Shown here one piece after another: positions 36,769 through 45,769 of a stretch of 64,000 nt of DNA (position 1 is its first letter; each line of letters starts with the position of its first letter). The stretch comes from WFQV01 sp964611145. GTDB taxonomy: Bacteria; Bacteroidota; Ignavibacteria; Ignavibacteriales; Melioribacteraceae. A program made the translations under genes and the position numbers. Below the pieces are notes generated by a model that did no database searches, had not been told where the DNA came from, and worked only from the letters and a program-made list of their open reading frames with translations. The DNA lies in the NCBI GenBank assembly GCA_964611145.1, contig CAZSYM010000011.1, forward strand, positions 1 through 64,000, written 5' to 3'.

Positions 36769-37945
36769 AAAAATCTTGATGTTGCTGCAGAGTGAATTCC
36801 CTCCTGACATTAGAGTGGAAAAGGAAATAAAAGCTTTGAGTGCCGAAGGTTTTCAAGTGGTTCTTTTATGCAATCGCTTTTCCAAGGCTGAACCTAAAGA
36901 TTTTTCGTATGGCCGAGTTATTCGTCCCTCCGTCTGGTTCGGAAATGTTTTAGCCAATAAGATTCTTAATTTCCCGCTTGTTTTTAATCCGAAATTTTTC
37001 TTTTTCCTCCTTAGAAATGCTTTGAAAGAAAAACCGGATTTTATTCACGCTCACGATTTACCCATGTTGCCTTTCGGGGTGATATTGAAGAAAATAATGC
37101 GTAGACCTTTAATATTTGATATGCATGAAAATTATCCCGCGGCGCTGAAAGCTTATAAGAAGAAAAATATTGTGGAAAGAATCGTTAAGAATTATAAGCT
37201 TGCGCTTTTGCTTGAGAACATCTTGATTAAAATGACGAATATGATAATTGTTGTAACAAGCGAGAATCGAAATCGATTGCTGGCACATGGCGTTCCCGAA
37301 GATAAAATTCGGATAGTCTCGAACACAGTTGACTTGGAGCAATTTACTTTCGAAAAAAACGAGGCTGTGGATTTGAAAAACTACAAGGAAAATTTTGTCC
37401 TTTTATATTCGGGACGCGTTAGTCTTAATCGAGGACTCGATACACCGATAAAAGCCTTGAAATTCTTGATTGAGCGAATCCCCACAGTGAAACTTGTTAT
37501 TATTGGAACGGGTCCCTATTTGTCCGCTTTAAAAATACTTGCGGCTGAAGAAGGTGTGGAAAACTTTGTGGACTTTTTGGATTGGCCCGGGCATGAAAAG
37601 ATTAAATCTTATATCGCTATGGCGGATATTTGCTTGATTCCGCAACCCTCTAACGACCATGCCGATACTACCGTCCCCCACAAATTGTTTGAGTATATGT
37701 CTCAGAAAAGACCCGTTTTGGCTTCGGATGCAAAACCTTTGAAAAGAATTCTGCAGGAAACAAAGGCGGGAATGTTTTTTAAATCCAATGACCCCGAAGA
37801 CTTCGCTCGGAAAGTTGTGGAAATGAAAAACTCCCAAACCGATTTCGGTGAACAGGGACGAAAAATGGTCGAGGAAAAATACAATTGGCAGAACGATGCC
37901 AAAGTTTTGATTGAAATTTATAAAGACTTGCAAGGTGACGAATGA
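36761..37945 (+). CDS. Glycosyltransferase family 4
   Basis: 394 residues. N-terminal LLQSEFPPDIRVEKEIKALS, an acceptor-domain HAHDLP motif, FDMHENYP and donor-site DTTVPHKLFEYMSQKRPVLASD identify a GT4 retaining glycosyltransferase. The donor glutamate of E-x7-E appears as FEYMSQKR, a variant seen in the WbuB/capsular branch. Overlaps both neighbours by a few bases, so translation is coupled. Confidence 0.87.
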   Translation: MGKKILMLLQSEFPPDIRVEKEIKALSAEGFQVVLLCNRFSKAEPKDFSYGRVIRPSVWFGNVLANKILNFPLVFNPKFFFFLLRNALKEKPDFIHAHDLPMLPFGVILKKIMRRPLIFDMHENYPAALKAYKKKNIVERIVKNYKLALLLENILIKMTNMIIVVTSENRNRLLAHGVPEDKIRIVSNTVDLEQFTFEKNEAVDLKNYKENFVLLYSGRVSLNRGLDTPIKALKFLIERIPTVKLVIIGTGPYLSALKILAAEEGVENFVDFLDWPGHEKIKSYIAMADICLIPQPSNDHADTTVPHKLFEYMSQKRPVLASDAKPLKRILQETKAGMFFKSNDPEDFARKVVEMKNSQTDFGEQGRKMVEEKYNWQNDAKVLIEIYKDLQGDE

Positions 37946-39162
37946 AAATTCTGGTGTTTAGTCATTTTTATTATCCCGAAGTTGGAGCCGCTTCCATCAG
38001 GACACAATACTTTGTTAAGGTTTTGCGGGAAGCGGGACATGAAGTGAAAATTGTTACCCCGAAACCCAATTACCCTTCGGCTAAAAAATACGAGGGATTC
38101 GACAAATGTTGTAAGTTTGATAGGGAAAATAATGTCGTTTATTTGCCTTTGTATCTGCCGAGCAAACATTCGTTAATAGGGCGGGGATTGACTTATATTT
38201 CATATTTTCTTGTTTCTTTCTTTTATGTTTTGTTCGATTCCTTCCGGTATGATGTGATATTAACTTCGTCGCCACCCGTTACCACTTCGTTGGCAGCCGT
38301 TATTGTCGCAAAACTTCGCAGAAAGAAAGTTGTTTTGGATATTAGGGATTTGTGGCCCGATATTGGAATTGAGCTTGGTATAATTAAAAATTCTTTTATT
38401 ATTTATCTCTTGCAGAAAATTGTGAACTTTCAAGTGCGAAAGGCTAGTAAAATCGTTGTTCCCCTCGAGAGCTTTGTGGAAAGGATTAAAGACAAAGGTG
38501 CGAAAAGTGAAATAAGAATTATTTTTAACGGTGCGGATACTTCCATCTATTCTCCTCTTTCCGAGAGCGAGAAGATTGAAATTAGAAATAAATATTCTTT
38601 GCCTCTTGAAAAGAAAATAGCCGTCTATTTTGGTTTCTTTAATTTCGGTATGAATGATGTTGACACTCTTGCGACGGCTATAGAAAAAACGGCTGAGAAA
38701 AAAGATGCACTTCACTATCTTTTTATAGGGGACGGAGTAAAGAGGAAGGAATTCGAAGAGAAAATTTCGGGGAGGGTAAATTATACTTTTTTGCAACCGT
38801 TGGCGGCAAAAGAACTTTCCAAAGTAATAGCTTCTTGCGATTTGAGTGTTATTCCACTTAAAAAAGTAAAAGGCTCAACCGGTGGATTCATTCCCGTAAA
38901 ATGCCTCGAGTCTTGGGCGGCGGGCTTGCCTGTGCTGTTGGCTACCGAAAGGAATTCTAAGATAGAAAAGATTTTTTCCGAATCGGGCGGAGGGAAAATT
39001 ATTCCTCCCGGTAATGCGGATACTTTAGCCCGGGAGTTAATGACTATGCTGTTTTCCGATGAACTTCCCCGAATGGGGGAAAAGGGAAGGAAGTTTGTGG
39101 AGGAAAATTTTGACCGCACAAAACAAAGTGCGAAAATTGTTGAAATTATAGATAGTGTGTAA
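37942..39162 (+). CDS. Glycosyltransferase family 4 (WbuB-like)
   Basis: 406 residues. HFYYPEVGAASIRTQYF and the DIRDLWPD motif are typical of the WbuB/WbdM group of GT4 enzymes, many of which add N-acetylfucosamine or related sugars in O-antigen synthesis. GGFIPVKCLESWAAGLPVLLA is the donor-site region. Start overlaps the preceding stop (ATGA). The sugar transferred cannot be stated. Confidence 0.87.
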   Translation: MKILVFSHFYYPEVGAASIRTQYFVKVLREAGHEVKIVTPKPNYPSAKKYEGFDKCCKFDRENNVVYLPLYLPSKHSLIGRGLTYISYFLVSFFYVLFDSFRYDVILTSSPPVTTSLAAVIVAKLRRKKVVLDIRDLWPDIGIELGIIKNSFIIYLLQKIVNFQVRKASKIVVPLESFVERIKDKGAKSEIRIIFNGADTSIYSPLSESEKIEIRNKYSLPLEKKIAVYFGFFNFGMNDVDTLATAIEKTAEKKDALHYLFIGDGVKRKEFEEKISGRVNYTFLQPLAAKELSKVIASCDLSVIPLKKVKGSTGGFIPVKCLESWAAGLPVLLATERNSKIEKIFSESGGGKIIPPGNADTLARELMTMLFSDELPRMGEKGRKFVEENFDRTKQSAKIVEIIDSV

Positions 39163-39263
39163 TTGAAACATACTTTGGTTTTTCCCCGTGTGGGAAATGG
39201 ATTTTTAAGAATCATAACAAATCGTGAGTCTGGTTTTCATAACATTTTAGGTTGGAGAAAAAT

Positions 39264-40454
39264 ATGCGTGTTACTATAATCGGTGCGGGAATTGTCGGTT
39301 TGGCTACCGGAATTAAATTGTTGGAGAAGAATCCCGCCCTGGAAATTTCTTTTATAGAGAAAGAAAACGATGTCGCTCTGCATCAGACGGGGCATAATAG
39401 CGGAGTTATTCATTCGGGAATTTATTATAAACCCGGCAGTTTGAAAGCGGAAAATTGTCGCCGCGGTTATAAAATGCTTCTGGATTTTTGCGATGAACAT
39501 GGAATCGAATATGATATTTGTGGTAAGGTGATTGTGGCGACGGATGAAAGGGAGAAAGAGTATCTTAATGTTTTATACGAGCGTGGTCTGGAGAACGGAT
39601 TGGAAGGGATAAAAATTATTTCTTCGGAGGAGTTAAAAGATTATGAGCCTCATGCGAACGGTGTTGCGGCTATACATATCCCTCAGACGGGAATAATCGA
39701 CTTTAGGGAAGTTGCCCGGAAATTCAAGGAGGTTATCGAAAGCAAAGGCGGACAATTTTTCTTTGGGGAAAGCGTAAAAAATATTGTGGTTGAAAGTGAC
39801 GAGGTAAAAACGATTACGAATAAGAGCGAACATAGCGCGGATTATTTGATTTCCTGTGCCGGGCTGCAGTCCGATAGAATTGCGAGAATGACTCATCCGA
39901 ATCTTGATTTGCGTATTATTCCTTTCAGAGGGGAATATTATAAAATCAAGGAAGAAAAACGTTATCTCGTTAGAAATTTGATTTATCCCGTGCCCGACCC
40001 GGCTTTTCCCTTTTTAGGTGTGCATTTCACTCGTATGATCGATGGCGAAAGAGAGGCGGGACCGAATGCGGTGTTTTCTTTCAAGCGTGAAGGTTATGCT
40101 AAAACAAGTTTCGATTTGAAAGATACAATCGAATCTTTTACCTGGCCGGGATTCTTGAAAGTGGCGTCAAAATATTGGAAGACGGGATTGGGGGAATTTT
40201 ATCGTTCTTACAGCAAAACGGCGTTTGTAAAAGCCTTGCGACGTCTTTTACCGGAAATATCTGCCAATGATTTGGAACCCGGAGGTTCCGGCGTAAGAGC
40301 TCAGGCATGCGATAAAAAAGGAGGATTGCTCGATGACTTTGCCATTGTGGAAGGTTACAAAGTAACTCACGTTTGCAATGCTCCTTCTCCCGCGGCAACC
40401 GCTTCTCTTTCCATAGGTGATTATATTGCCGAGGCGGTGATTAAAAAGCTTTGA
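39264..40454 (+). CDS. lhgO: L-2-hydroxyglutarate oxidase-like FAD enzyme (LhgO family)
   Basis: 396-residue DAO-family flavoprotein. VTIIGAGIVGLATGIKL binds FAD; HQTGHNSGVIHSGIYY and the late GGSGVRAQACD are hallmarks of LhgO/L2HGDH, which oxidise L-2-hydroxyglutarate to 2-oxoglutarate and pass electrons to quinone. An in-frame TTG lies at 39252; the ATG at 39264 has GGAG seven bases upstream. It sits between glycosyltransferase genes and a phosphoglycosyltransferase, a place where a metabolic repair enzyme is unexpected. Confidence 0.85.
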   Translation: MRVTIIGAGIVGLATGIKLLEKNPALEISFIEKENDVALHQTGHNSGVIHSGIYYKPGSLKAENCRRGYKMLLDFCDEHGIEYDICGKVIVATDEREKEYLNVLYERGLENGLEGIKIISSEELKDYEPHANGVAAIHIPQTGIIDFREVARKFKEVIESKGGQFFFGESVKNIVVESDEVKTITNKSEHSADYLISCAGLQSDRIARMTHPNLDLRIIPFRGEYYKIKEEKRYLVRNLIYPVPDPAFPFLGVHFTRMIDGEREAGPNAVFSFKREGYAKTSFDLKDTIESFTWPGFLKVASKYWKTGLGEFYRSYSKTAFVKALRRLLPEISANDLEPGGSGVRAQACDKKGGLLDDFAIVEGYKVTHVCNAPSPAATASLSIGDYIAEAVIKKL

Positions 40455-40480
40455 GACGGGAATACAACGGCTCTTTCTCG

Positions 40481-40511
40481 TTGCAAATATTTAATATCCG
40501 TTTTATCTTTA
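40481..40511 (+). promoter_or_regulatory. Candidate promoter before the phosphoglycosyltransferase
   Basis: TTG (40481-40483), 20 bp, TATCTTTA (40504-40511): one mismatch to TAnnTTTG. Leader about 53 bases with GAGG before the GTG start; suggests the second half of the polysaccharide locus has its own promoter. Confidence 0.5.
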
Positions 40512-40570
40512 TTGTTTAATCTTTTCAAGATTGGAGGAATGCGCAAACTCCTTTTTTGAGGTAAAAAACT

Positions 40571-41974
40571 GTGAATAAAAAGCTGGAAAAAATATTACTT
40601 TTAATTGTGGACTTTGTCGCCATCAATCTGGCGGGCTTGGTCTATTTTTATTTTCGTGTGGAAACCGGTTGGTTCAATCTGATTTCGCAACCGGAACTGG
40701 TGCTTCCCCTTTTGGTTATTTATTTTTATTGGTTAATCCTATTTTTCTTTGTGGGGATGTATCGTACCTGGTTTGCTTCTTCCCGCTTCGACGAACTATC
40801 CGCCCTTTTTAAAGCTTCTTTTGTGGGAATCTTCATCCTTTTCTTTTTGATTTTTTATGACGACGCCGCTCACGGCGAAACCGTAGCTTCCCGGTATCTG
40901 ATTTTTATTTATTGGGGCTTTTTCCTTGTCTTTGTGGGCTTGGGAAGAATTGCCGTACGAAGCATTCAGCGCCATCTTTTAATCAAAGGTGTGGGAAGAA
41001 AAAATGCCGTCATCGTGGGATTTAATCCGAAAGCGCAGAATATTCATCGCACGCTGGAAAAATATCGAGGACTGGGTTTGGATGTGAAAGCTTACGTTGC
41101 GGTGGAGGAGGAAAATGTTGGGAAAGAATTTAACGGTGTAAAAGTTCTGGATACTTACAAAAACGTGGTGGAGGTTGCTAAGAAGGTCAACGCCGAGGAA
41201 ATAATACTCGCTTTGGAGAAACACGAGGATGACATTACTATTTATGTTATAGATAAATGCGATAAGCAAAATTTCGGCTTGAAAATTGTTCCCGACCTTT
41301 ATGAGATAGTTAGCGGGCAAGGTCGAACTTCCCAAATATACGGTTTCCCCTTAATTGATATTATGCCTCAACTTATGCCCGAGTGGGAAAAGAAGTTGAA
41401 AAGACTTATGGACATTACCGTTTCCCTTTTAATATTAATTATAACTTTACCCGTTACCTTACTTACTGCCGTAGCGATTAAATTGGATAGTAAAGGTCCG
41501 GTTTTTTATCGACAGGAAAGAATGGGGCAGAACGGAAAAATTTTTAAGGTGTACAAATTCCGCTCGATGGTAAACGATGCGGAAAAGCATACGGGACCCG
41601 TTTGGTCTTCTAAGGATGACCCGCGCATTACTCGCGTGGGACGATTTATCCGTAGAGTGCGAATAGATGAAATACCTCAGATGATTAATGTGCTGAAAGG
41701 AGAAATGAGCCTTGTGGGACCGCGTCCCGAAAGACCTTATTTTGTCGAGAAATTATCGGAAGAAATTCCTTTGTATCGTAGGCGACTTAAGGTTCGTCCC
41801 GGGGTAACAGGCTGGGCACAAGTCAAGCATAAATACGATGAAAGTATAGAGGATGTTAAAACTAAATTGCGCTATGATTTGTTTTATATAGAAAATATCT
41901 CTTTGAGAATGGACCTTAAAATATTGTTCAGAACAATATTCGTGGTTTTGTTTGGAAAGGGACATTATGATTAA
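40571..41974 (+). CDS. Initiating polyprenyl phosphoglycosyltransferase (WbaP/WcaJ type)
   Basis: 467 residues. Four N-terminal transmembrane helices, a Rossmann-like CoA_binding_3 domain (about 140-255), then the membrane-associated catalytic domain: KRLMDITVSLL re-entrant helix, KGPVFYRQERMGQNGKIF, KFRSM, and the catalytic Asp366-Glu367 in RIDEIPQ, ending with LVGPRPERP and GVTGWAQV. It should load the first sugar phosphate on undecaprenyl phosphate. It begins with GTG after a GAGG site. All catalytic residues are present. Confidence 0.92.
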   Translation: MNKKLEKILLLIVDFVAINLAGLVYFYFRVETGWFNLISQPELVLPLLVIYFYWLILFFFVGMYRTWFASSRFDELSALFKASFVGIFILFFLIFYDDAAHGETVASRYLIFIYWGFFLVFVGLGRIAVRSIQRHLLIKGVGRKNAVIVGFNPKAQNIHRTLEKYRGLGLDVKAYVAVEEENVGKEFNGVKVLDTYKNVVEVAKKVNAEEIILALEKHEDDITIYVIDKCDKQNFGLKIVPDLYEIVSGQGRTSQIYGFPLIDIMPQLMPEWEKKLKRLMDITVSLLILIITLPVTLLTAVAIKLDSKGPVFYRQERMGQNGKIFKVYKFRSMVNDAEKHTGPVWSSKDDPRITRVGRFIRRVRIDEIPQMINVLKGEMSLVGPRPERPYFVEKLSEEIPLYRRRLKVRPGVTGWAQVKHKYDESIEDVKTKLRYDLFYIENISLRMDLKILFRTIFVVLFGKGHYD

Positions 41975-41977
41975 AAA

Positions 41978-42017
41978 ATCGTATATCGTGGTTCGAACAT
42001 CGTATCGTAAATCGTAA
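41978..42017 (+). repeat. Short heptanucleotide repeat
   Basis: Imperfect copies of ATCGTAN: ATCGTAT, ATCGTGG, TTCGAAC, ATCGTAT, then ATCGTAA twice at 42004 and 42011. The last phase shift is two bases short. It occupies the gap between the phosphoglycosyltransferase and the GT2 gene; a slippage-prone remnant is the simplest reading. Confidence 0.6.
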
Positions 42018-42055
42018 AATAGCGCTCGAAGTTAAACATAATAAATGGGATTTAA

Positions 42056-42775
42056 ATGGAAAAAACACTTGTAATAATTCCGACTTACAACGAACGGAAG
42101 AATATAGAAAAACTTCTTCGGGATATTATCGAACTTTATCCCAATATCAATATTCTTGTTGTTGACGATAATTCCCCCGATGGTACGGGGGAATACGTCG
42201 AAGAATTGGGGAAAGTTGATTCCAGAATACATGTATTGCGCCGCAAAGGGAAAATGGGTTTAGGCACGGCTTATTGCGAAGGGTTTAAATACATGCTTGA
42301 AAATAATTACGAAATTGCCGTTCAGATGGATGCGGATTATTCCCATGACCCGAAAGTAATTGCCGAATTCCTACGCGAGATAAAAAATTATGATCTTGTT
42401 ATAGGTAGTCGATACATTACGGGAGTTAATGTTATTAACTGGCCGATGCGACGTTTACTTTTAAGTTACTTCGCAAATGTTTATACCCGTGTGATTACCG
42501 GTATGCCGATTAAAGATGCAACCGGGGGATACAAGTGTTTTAGACGTGAGGTGCTGGAGGCAATGGACCTTGATTCCATTCGCTCGAACGGCTATGCTTT
42601 TCAGATTGAAATGAATTTTAAAGCTTTCAAAAAAGGTTTTAGGATAAAAGAAATTCCCATTATTTTCGTTGACCGCGTGGAAGGTTCTTCGAAGATGTCA
42701 AAGAAAATCGTTCGGGAAGCCGTTACAATGGTTTGGAAATTAAGAATAAGAAGCATATTGGGAATATTAAAATAA
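42056..42775 (+). CDS. Polyprenol monophosphomannose synthase-like GT2
   Basis: 239 residues, GT-A fold. IPTYNERKNIEKLL, VVDDNSPDGTG and MDADYSHDP are the motifs of dolichol/polyprenol-phosphate mannose synthases, soluble or peripheral enzymes that make the lipid-phosphate sugar donor; there is no C-terminal membrane extension. TGGYKCFRREVLEAMD further supports the family. The true sugar could be glucose. The next gene begins four bases after the stop. Confidence 0.88.
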   Translation: MEKTLVIIPTYNERKNIEKLLRDIIELYPNINILVVDDNSPDGTGEYVEELGKVDSRIHVLRRKGKMGLGTAYCEGFKYMLENNYEIAVQMDADYSHDPKVIAEFLREIKNYDLVIGSRYITGVNVINWPMRRLLLSYFANVYTRVITGMPIKDATGGYKCFRREVLEAMDLDSIRSNGYAFQIEMNFKAFKKGFRIKEIPIIFVDRVEGSSKMSKKIVREAVTMVWKLRIRSILGILK

Positions 42776-42779
42776 AACG

Positions 42780-44768
42780 ATGACAGATCTTTCCGTCATA
42801 ATAGTGAATTATAACGTTAAGGAATTTATAGTTAACGCTCTCGAGTCTGTTTTTAAGGCTTCTCGAAATATCGAGGTGGAAGTAATTGTTGTGGATAACG
42901 CTTCGGAGGACGGTAGCCCCGAGGAAATCAAGAGGCGCTTTCCCCAAGTTCGTCTAATACGTAATGAGAAAAATCTGGGCTTCGGAAAGGCTAATAATAT
43001 TGGGCTGGAGCATGCGAAGGGTAATTTCATTTTGTTGTTGAACCCCGATACTATTGTCCGCGAGGACACTTTCGATAAAATGCTGAGCTTTTTTGCTTCT
43101 CATCCGGAAGTCGGGATGGCGGGATGCAAGGTTTTGAATCCAGACGGAACATTGCAGCTTGCTTGTAGGCGTAGCTTTCCGGGACCATGGACGTCTTTCA
43201 CTAAAGTTACTGGGTTAAGTTCTCTTTTCCCAAAAAGTAAACTTTTTGCCCGTTACAATTTGACATATCTCGATGAAAACCAAAGCTACGAGGTTGATGC
43301 AATCTCGGGTTCTTTCATGATGTTTCGGAAAGAAGTTTATGAGAAAGTCGGCGGGTTCGACCCCGATTTTTTTATGTATGGCGAGGACCTTGACCTTTGC
43401 TATCGGGTTCAAAAAGCGGGCTATAAAGTTTTTTATTATCACGGTACGGAAATAATTCATTATAAAGGGGAAAGTGCAAAGCGCAGTTCCATCGACGAAA
43501 CCAAACATTTTTACGAGGCGATGAATCTTTTTGTTAAAAAACATTTTTCCTCTTCCTTTTTTGTCGAAGGAATTCTCCGCTTTGCAATTTTGATTCGTCG
43601 CGGATTGGCATTGTTGAATCTTTATAAATTGCCGATTATATCGATTATTATTGACGGATTTCTCTTTGTCCTTGCGCTTTATTTTGCGGAGCATATTTAT
43701 AAAAATGTACGTTGGTTGGGATTCCCGGAAGCCGTGAAACCGTGGGTCTATATCGTGCCCGCACTCGTTCAAATAATAATATCGGGCTTTTTCGGAGCTT
43801 ACAAAAAGGACTTGCTTTCCGTTGCCCGCAGTTTCCTTTCTTTGATTTTTGGGGTAATCCTTATTTCGGCATTTACTTTCTTCTTTAAGCAATATGGGTA
43901 TAGCCGCGCCGTGATGTTGATTACCTATGCTTTCGCCTTTTTCTTTTTCGGACTTTGGCGTGTGGCGGCAAAATTATTTTTCAAAGTTGGAATTTCTTTC
44001 GAACGACGTGCCGGAAATACTGTTATTGTCGGAACGGGCGAAAGCGCTATAACGCTTGCTAAAAAATTAAAAAACAATTTTATGGATGTCTATCATGTGC
44101 TCGGATTGATTGGAAAAACTTATAAGGAAATGGGCGAACAGCCGGAAGGCTTTCCGGTTGTGGGAACGGTAAAAAATATTCATAAAATTGTCCGCGAAAA
44201 GCAAATTAGCAGGGTTATTTTTCCCTCGGAGGAAATTACGTTTAATGAAATGTTTCATATTGTCGCCTTGCTACAAAAGGAAAATGTGAATTTTCTTTTT
44301 GCGGGTAGCCATCTGGACTTTCTTGTCGGAAAGTCCTCCGTAACAATGTTGGATGATATCCCTCTTTTGGAAGTGAATTATAATATTTCTTCTTTTTTAA
44401 ACAAGTTTATCAAACGAAGCTTCGATATAATTGTTTCCCTTGCGATTTTACTTTTCGTTTATCCTTTTGTATTTTTGGCGTCACGACTTAAATCGAAACT
44501 GTCGGACTTCGAAAAATTCGTTCTCGGTGTGCCTTCCGTTTTTATCGGAAGGAAAAGCTTTGTGGGACCGAGAAAAAGTTCTTATTACAATTCTCTTTTT
44601 ATAGGGAAACAGGGACTTACGGGGTATTGGTTTACGGAAATATATGATAGAAATGACAGTAGCGAGGAAGACAAGTTGAACATTTATTATGCGCGGAATC
44701 AGAATATCTGGTTGGACTTGGAAATTTTAGGGAAAACTTTTTCTAAAATGTTTATAAAATCGGAGTAG
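42780..44768 (+). CDS. GT2 glycosyltransferase fused to a degenerate phosphoglycosyltransferase
   Basis: 662 residues. Residues 1-255 are a rhamnosyltransferase-like GT2 domain (VIIVNYNVKEF, VVDNASEDGS, LLLNPDT, YGEDLDLCYRV). Residues 280-400 form about five transmembrane helices, 410-530 a CoA_binding_3-like domain (NTVIVGTGESAITLAKKL), and 543-662 the remains of a WbaP-type catalytic domain: KRSFDIIVSL, SFVGPR (593-598), GLTGYW (612-617) and LDLEILGKT (645-653). The part that normally carries KGPVFYRQ, KFRSM and the catalytic Asp-Glu pair is missing, so this half cannot have normal phosphoglycosyltransferase activity. The reading frame is intact, so it is not simply a decayed gene. Confidence 0.82.
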   Translation: MTDLSVIIVNYNVKEFIVNALESVFKASRNIEVEVIVVDNASEDGSPEEIKRRFPQVRLIRNEKNLGFGKANNIGLEHAKGNFILLLNPDTIVREDTFDKMLSFFASHPEVGMAGCKVLNPDGTLQLACRRSFPGPWTSFTKVTGLSSLFPKSKLFARYNLTYLDENQSYEVDAISGSFMMFRKEVYEKVGGFDPDFFMYGEDLDLCYRVQKAGYKVFYYHGTEIIHYKGESAKRSSIDETKHFYEAMNLFVKKHFSSSFFVEGILRFAILIRRGLALLNLYKLPIISIIIDGFLFVLALYFAEHIYKNVRWLGFPEAVKPWVYIVPALVQIIISGFFGAYKKDLLSVARSFLSLIFGVILISAFTFFFKQYGYSRAVMLITYAFAFFFFGLWRVAAKLFFKVGISFERRAGNTVIVGTGESAITLAKKLKNNFMDVYHVLGLIGKTYKEMGEQPEGFPVVGTVKNIHKIVREKQISRVIFPSEEITFNEMFHIVALLQKENVNFLFAGSHLDFLVGKSSVTMLDDIPLLEVNYNISSFLNKFIKRSFDIIVSLAILLFVYPFVFLASRLKSKLSDFEKFVLGVPSVFIGRKSFVGPRKSSYYNSLFIGKQGLTGYWFTEIYDRNDSSEEDKLNIYYARNQNIWLDLEILGKTFSKMFIKSE

Positions 44769-44770
44769 CA

Positions 44771-45721
44771 ATGGCAAAGAATGTTTTGGAATTCGAAAAA
44801 CCGATTGCCGAGTTGGAGAAGAAAATCGAAGAAATGCGTTCCCTCGGGGGGGGACTGGATATATCCAACGAGATTGCCCATCTCGAAAAAAAGGTGGAAC
44901 AGTTGAAAAAAAGTATTTATAAGGGATTAACTCGCTGGCAACGGGTACAATTGGCTCGTCATCCCCAGCGTCCCTACACACTCGATTATATCTATTTGAT
45001 GACCGAGGATTTCTTTGAACTTCATGGCGACCGCCTTTATCGCGACGACCATGCTATTGTTGGCGGTTTCGCTAAATTGGATGAATACAAAGTGATGATT
45101 ATCGGACATCAAAAAGGGCGGGATACCAAAAGTAATCTTTATAGAAATTTCGGAATGCCTAATCCCGAAGGTTATAGAAAAGCTCTGCGCTTGATGAAAC
45201 TCGCCGAAAAATTCAATAAGCCCGTTATTACTTTGCTGGATACTCCTGGCGCTTACCCCGGTTTGGAAGCGGAAGAAAACGGACAAGCCGAAGCCATCGC
45301 CCGAAATTTGTTGGAGATGAGTCGCTTGAGAGTGCCGATTATCGTTGTTATTATCGGCGAAGGTGCAAGCGGTGGCGCCCTGGGAATTGGTATAGGGGAT
45401 AGAATCTTAATGCTCGAAAATACATGGTATTCCGTAATTAGTCCCGAATCTTGCTCCAGTATTCTCTGGCGTAGCTGGGATTATAAAGAGCAAGCGGCGG
45501 AGGCTCTTAAACTAACTGCCGAAGACCTTAAAAGCCAAGGCATAATTGACCGAATCGTGCCCGAACCTTTAGGTGGCGCACATAAGGACCCTGAGCAAAT
45601 GGCGACTACGCTTAAAAATATACTTAAAGAAGAATTGGCTTCTTTGATAAAAATAAAACCCGATAAACTTGTTCAGAACAGAAGAGAAAAATTCGGCGCC
45701 ATGGGTGTTTATGTGGAGTAA
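44771..45721 (+). CDS. accA: Acetyl-CoA carboxylase carboxyltransferase alpha subunit
   Basis: 316 residues, the usual AccA length. The N-terminal coiled-coil region (EKPIAELEKKIEEM) and carboxyltransferase core RHPQRPYTLDYI, ITLLDTPGAYPGLEAEENGQAEAIA, GEGASGGALGIGIGDRI are diagnostic. With AccD (not in the window) it transfers CO2 from carboxybiotin to acetyl-CoA, the first step of fatty acid synthesis. The gene begins two bases after the fused GT2 gene, with GGAG inside the end of that gene. Confidence 0.95.
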   Translation: MAKNVLEFEKPIAELEKKIEEMRSLGGGLDISNEIAHLEKKVEQLKKSIYKGLTRWQRVQLARHPQRPYTLDYIYLMTEDFFELHGDRLYRDDHAIVGGFAKLDEYKVMIIGHQKGRDTKSNLYRNFGMPNPEGYRKALRLMKLAEKFNKPVITLLDTPGAYPGLEAEENGQAEAIARNLLEMSRLRVPIIVVIIGEGASGGALGIGIGDRILMLENTWYSVISPESCSSILWRSWDYKEQAAEALKLTAEDLKSQGIIDRIVPEPLGGAHKDPEQMATTLKNILKEELASLIKIKPDKLVQNRREKFGAMGVYVE

Positions 45722-45769
45722 CGAGGAAACGTTCCTTGATTGTTACTTGAAAGTTTTTTCGGTGATTAA

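Noticed and set aside
40524..40556. Attenuator hairpin GGAG/CTCC with a T-run before the phosphoglycosyltransferase
   Set aside because: Only a four-base stem with a long loop; probably the chance neighbour of the ribosome site.
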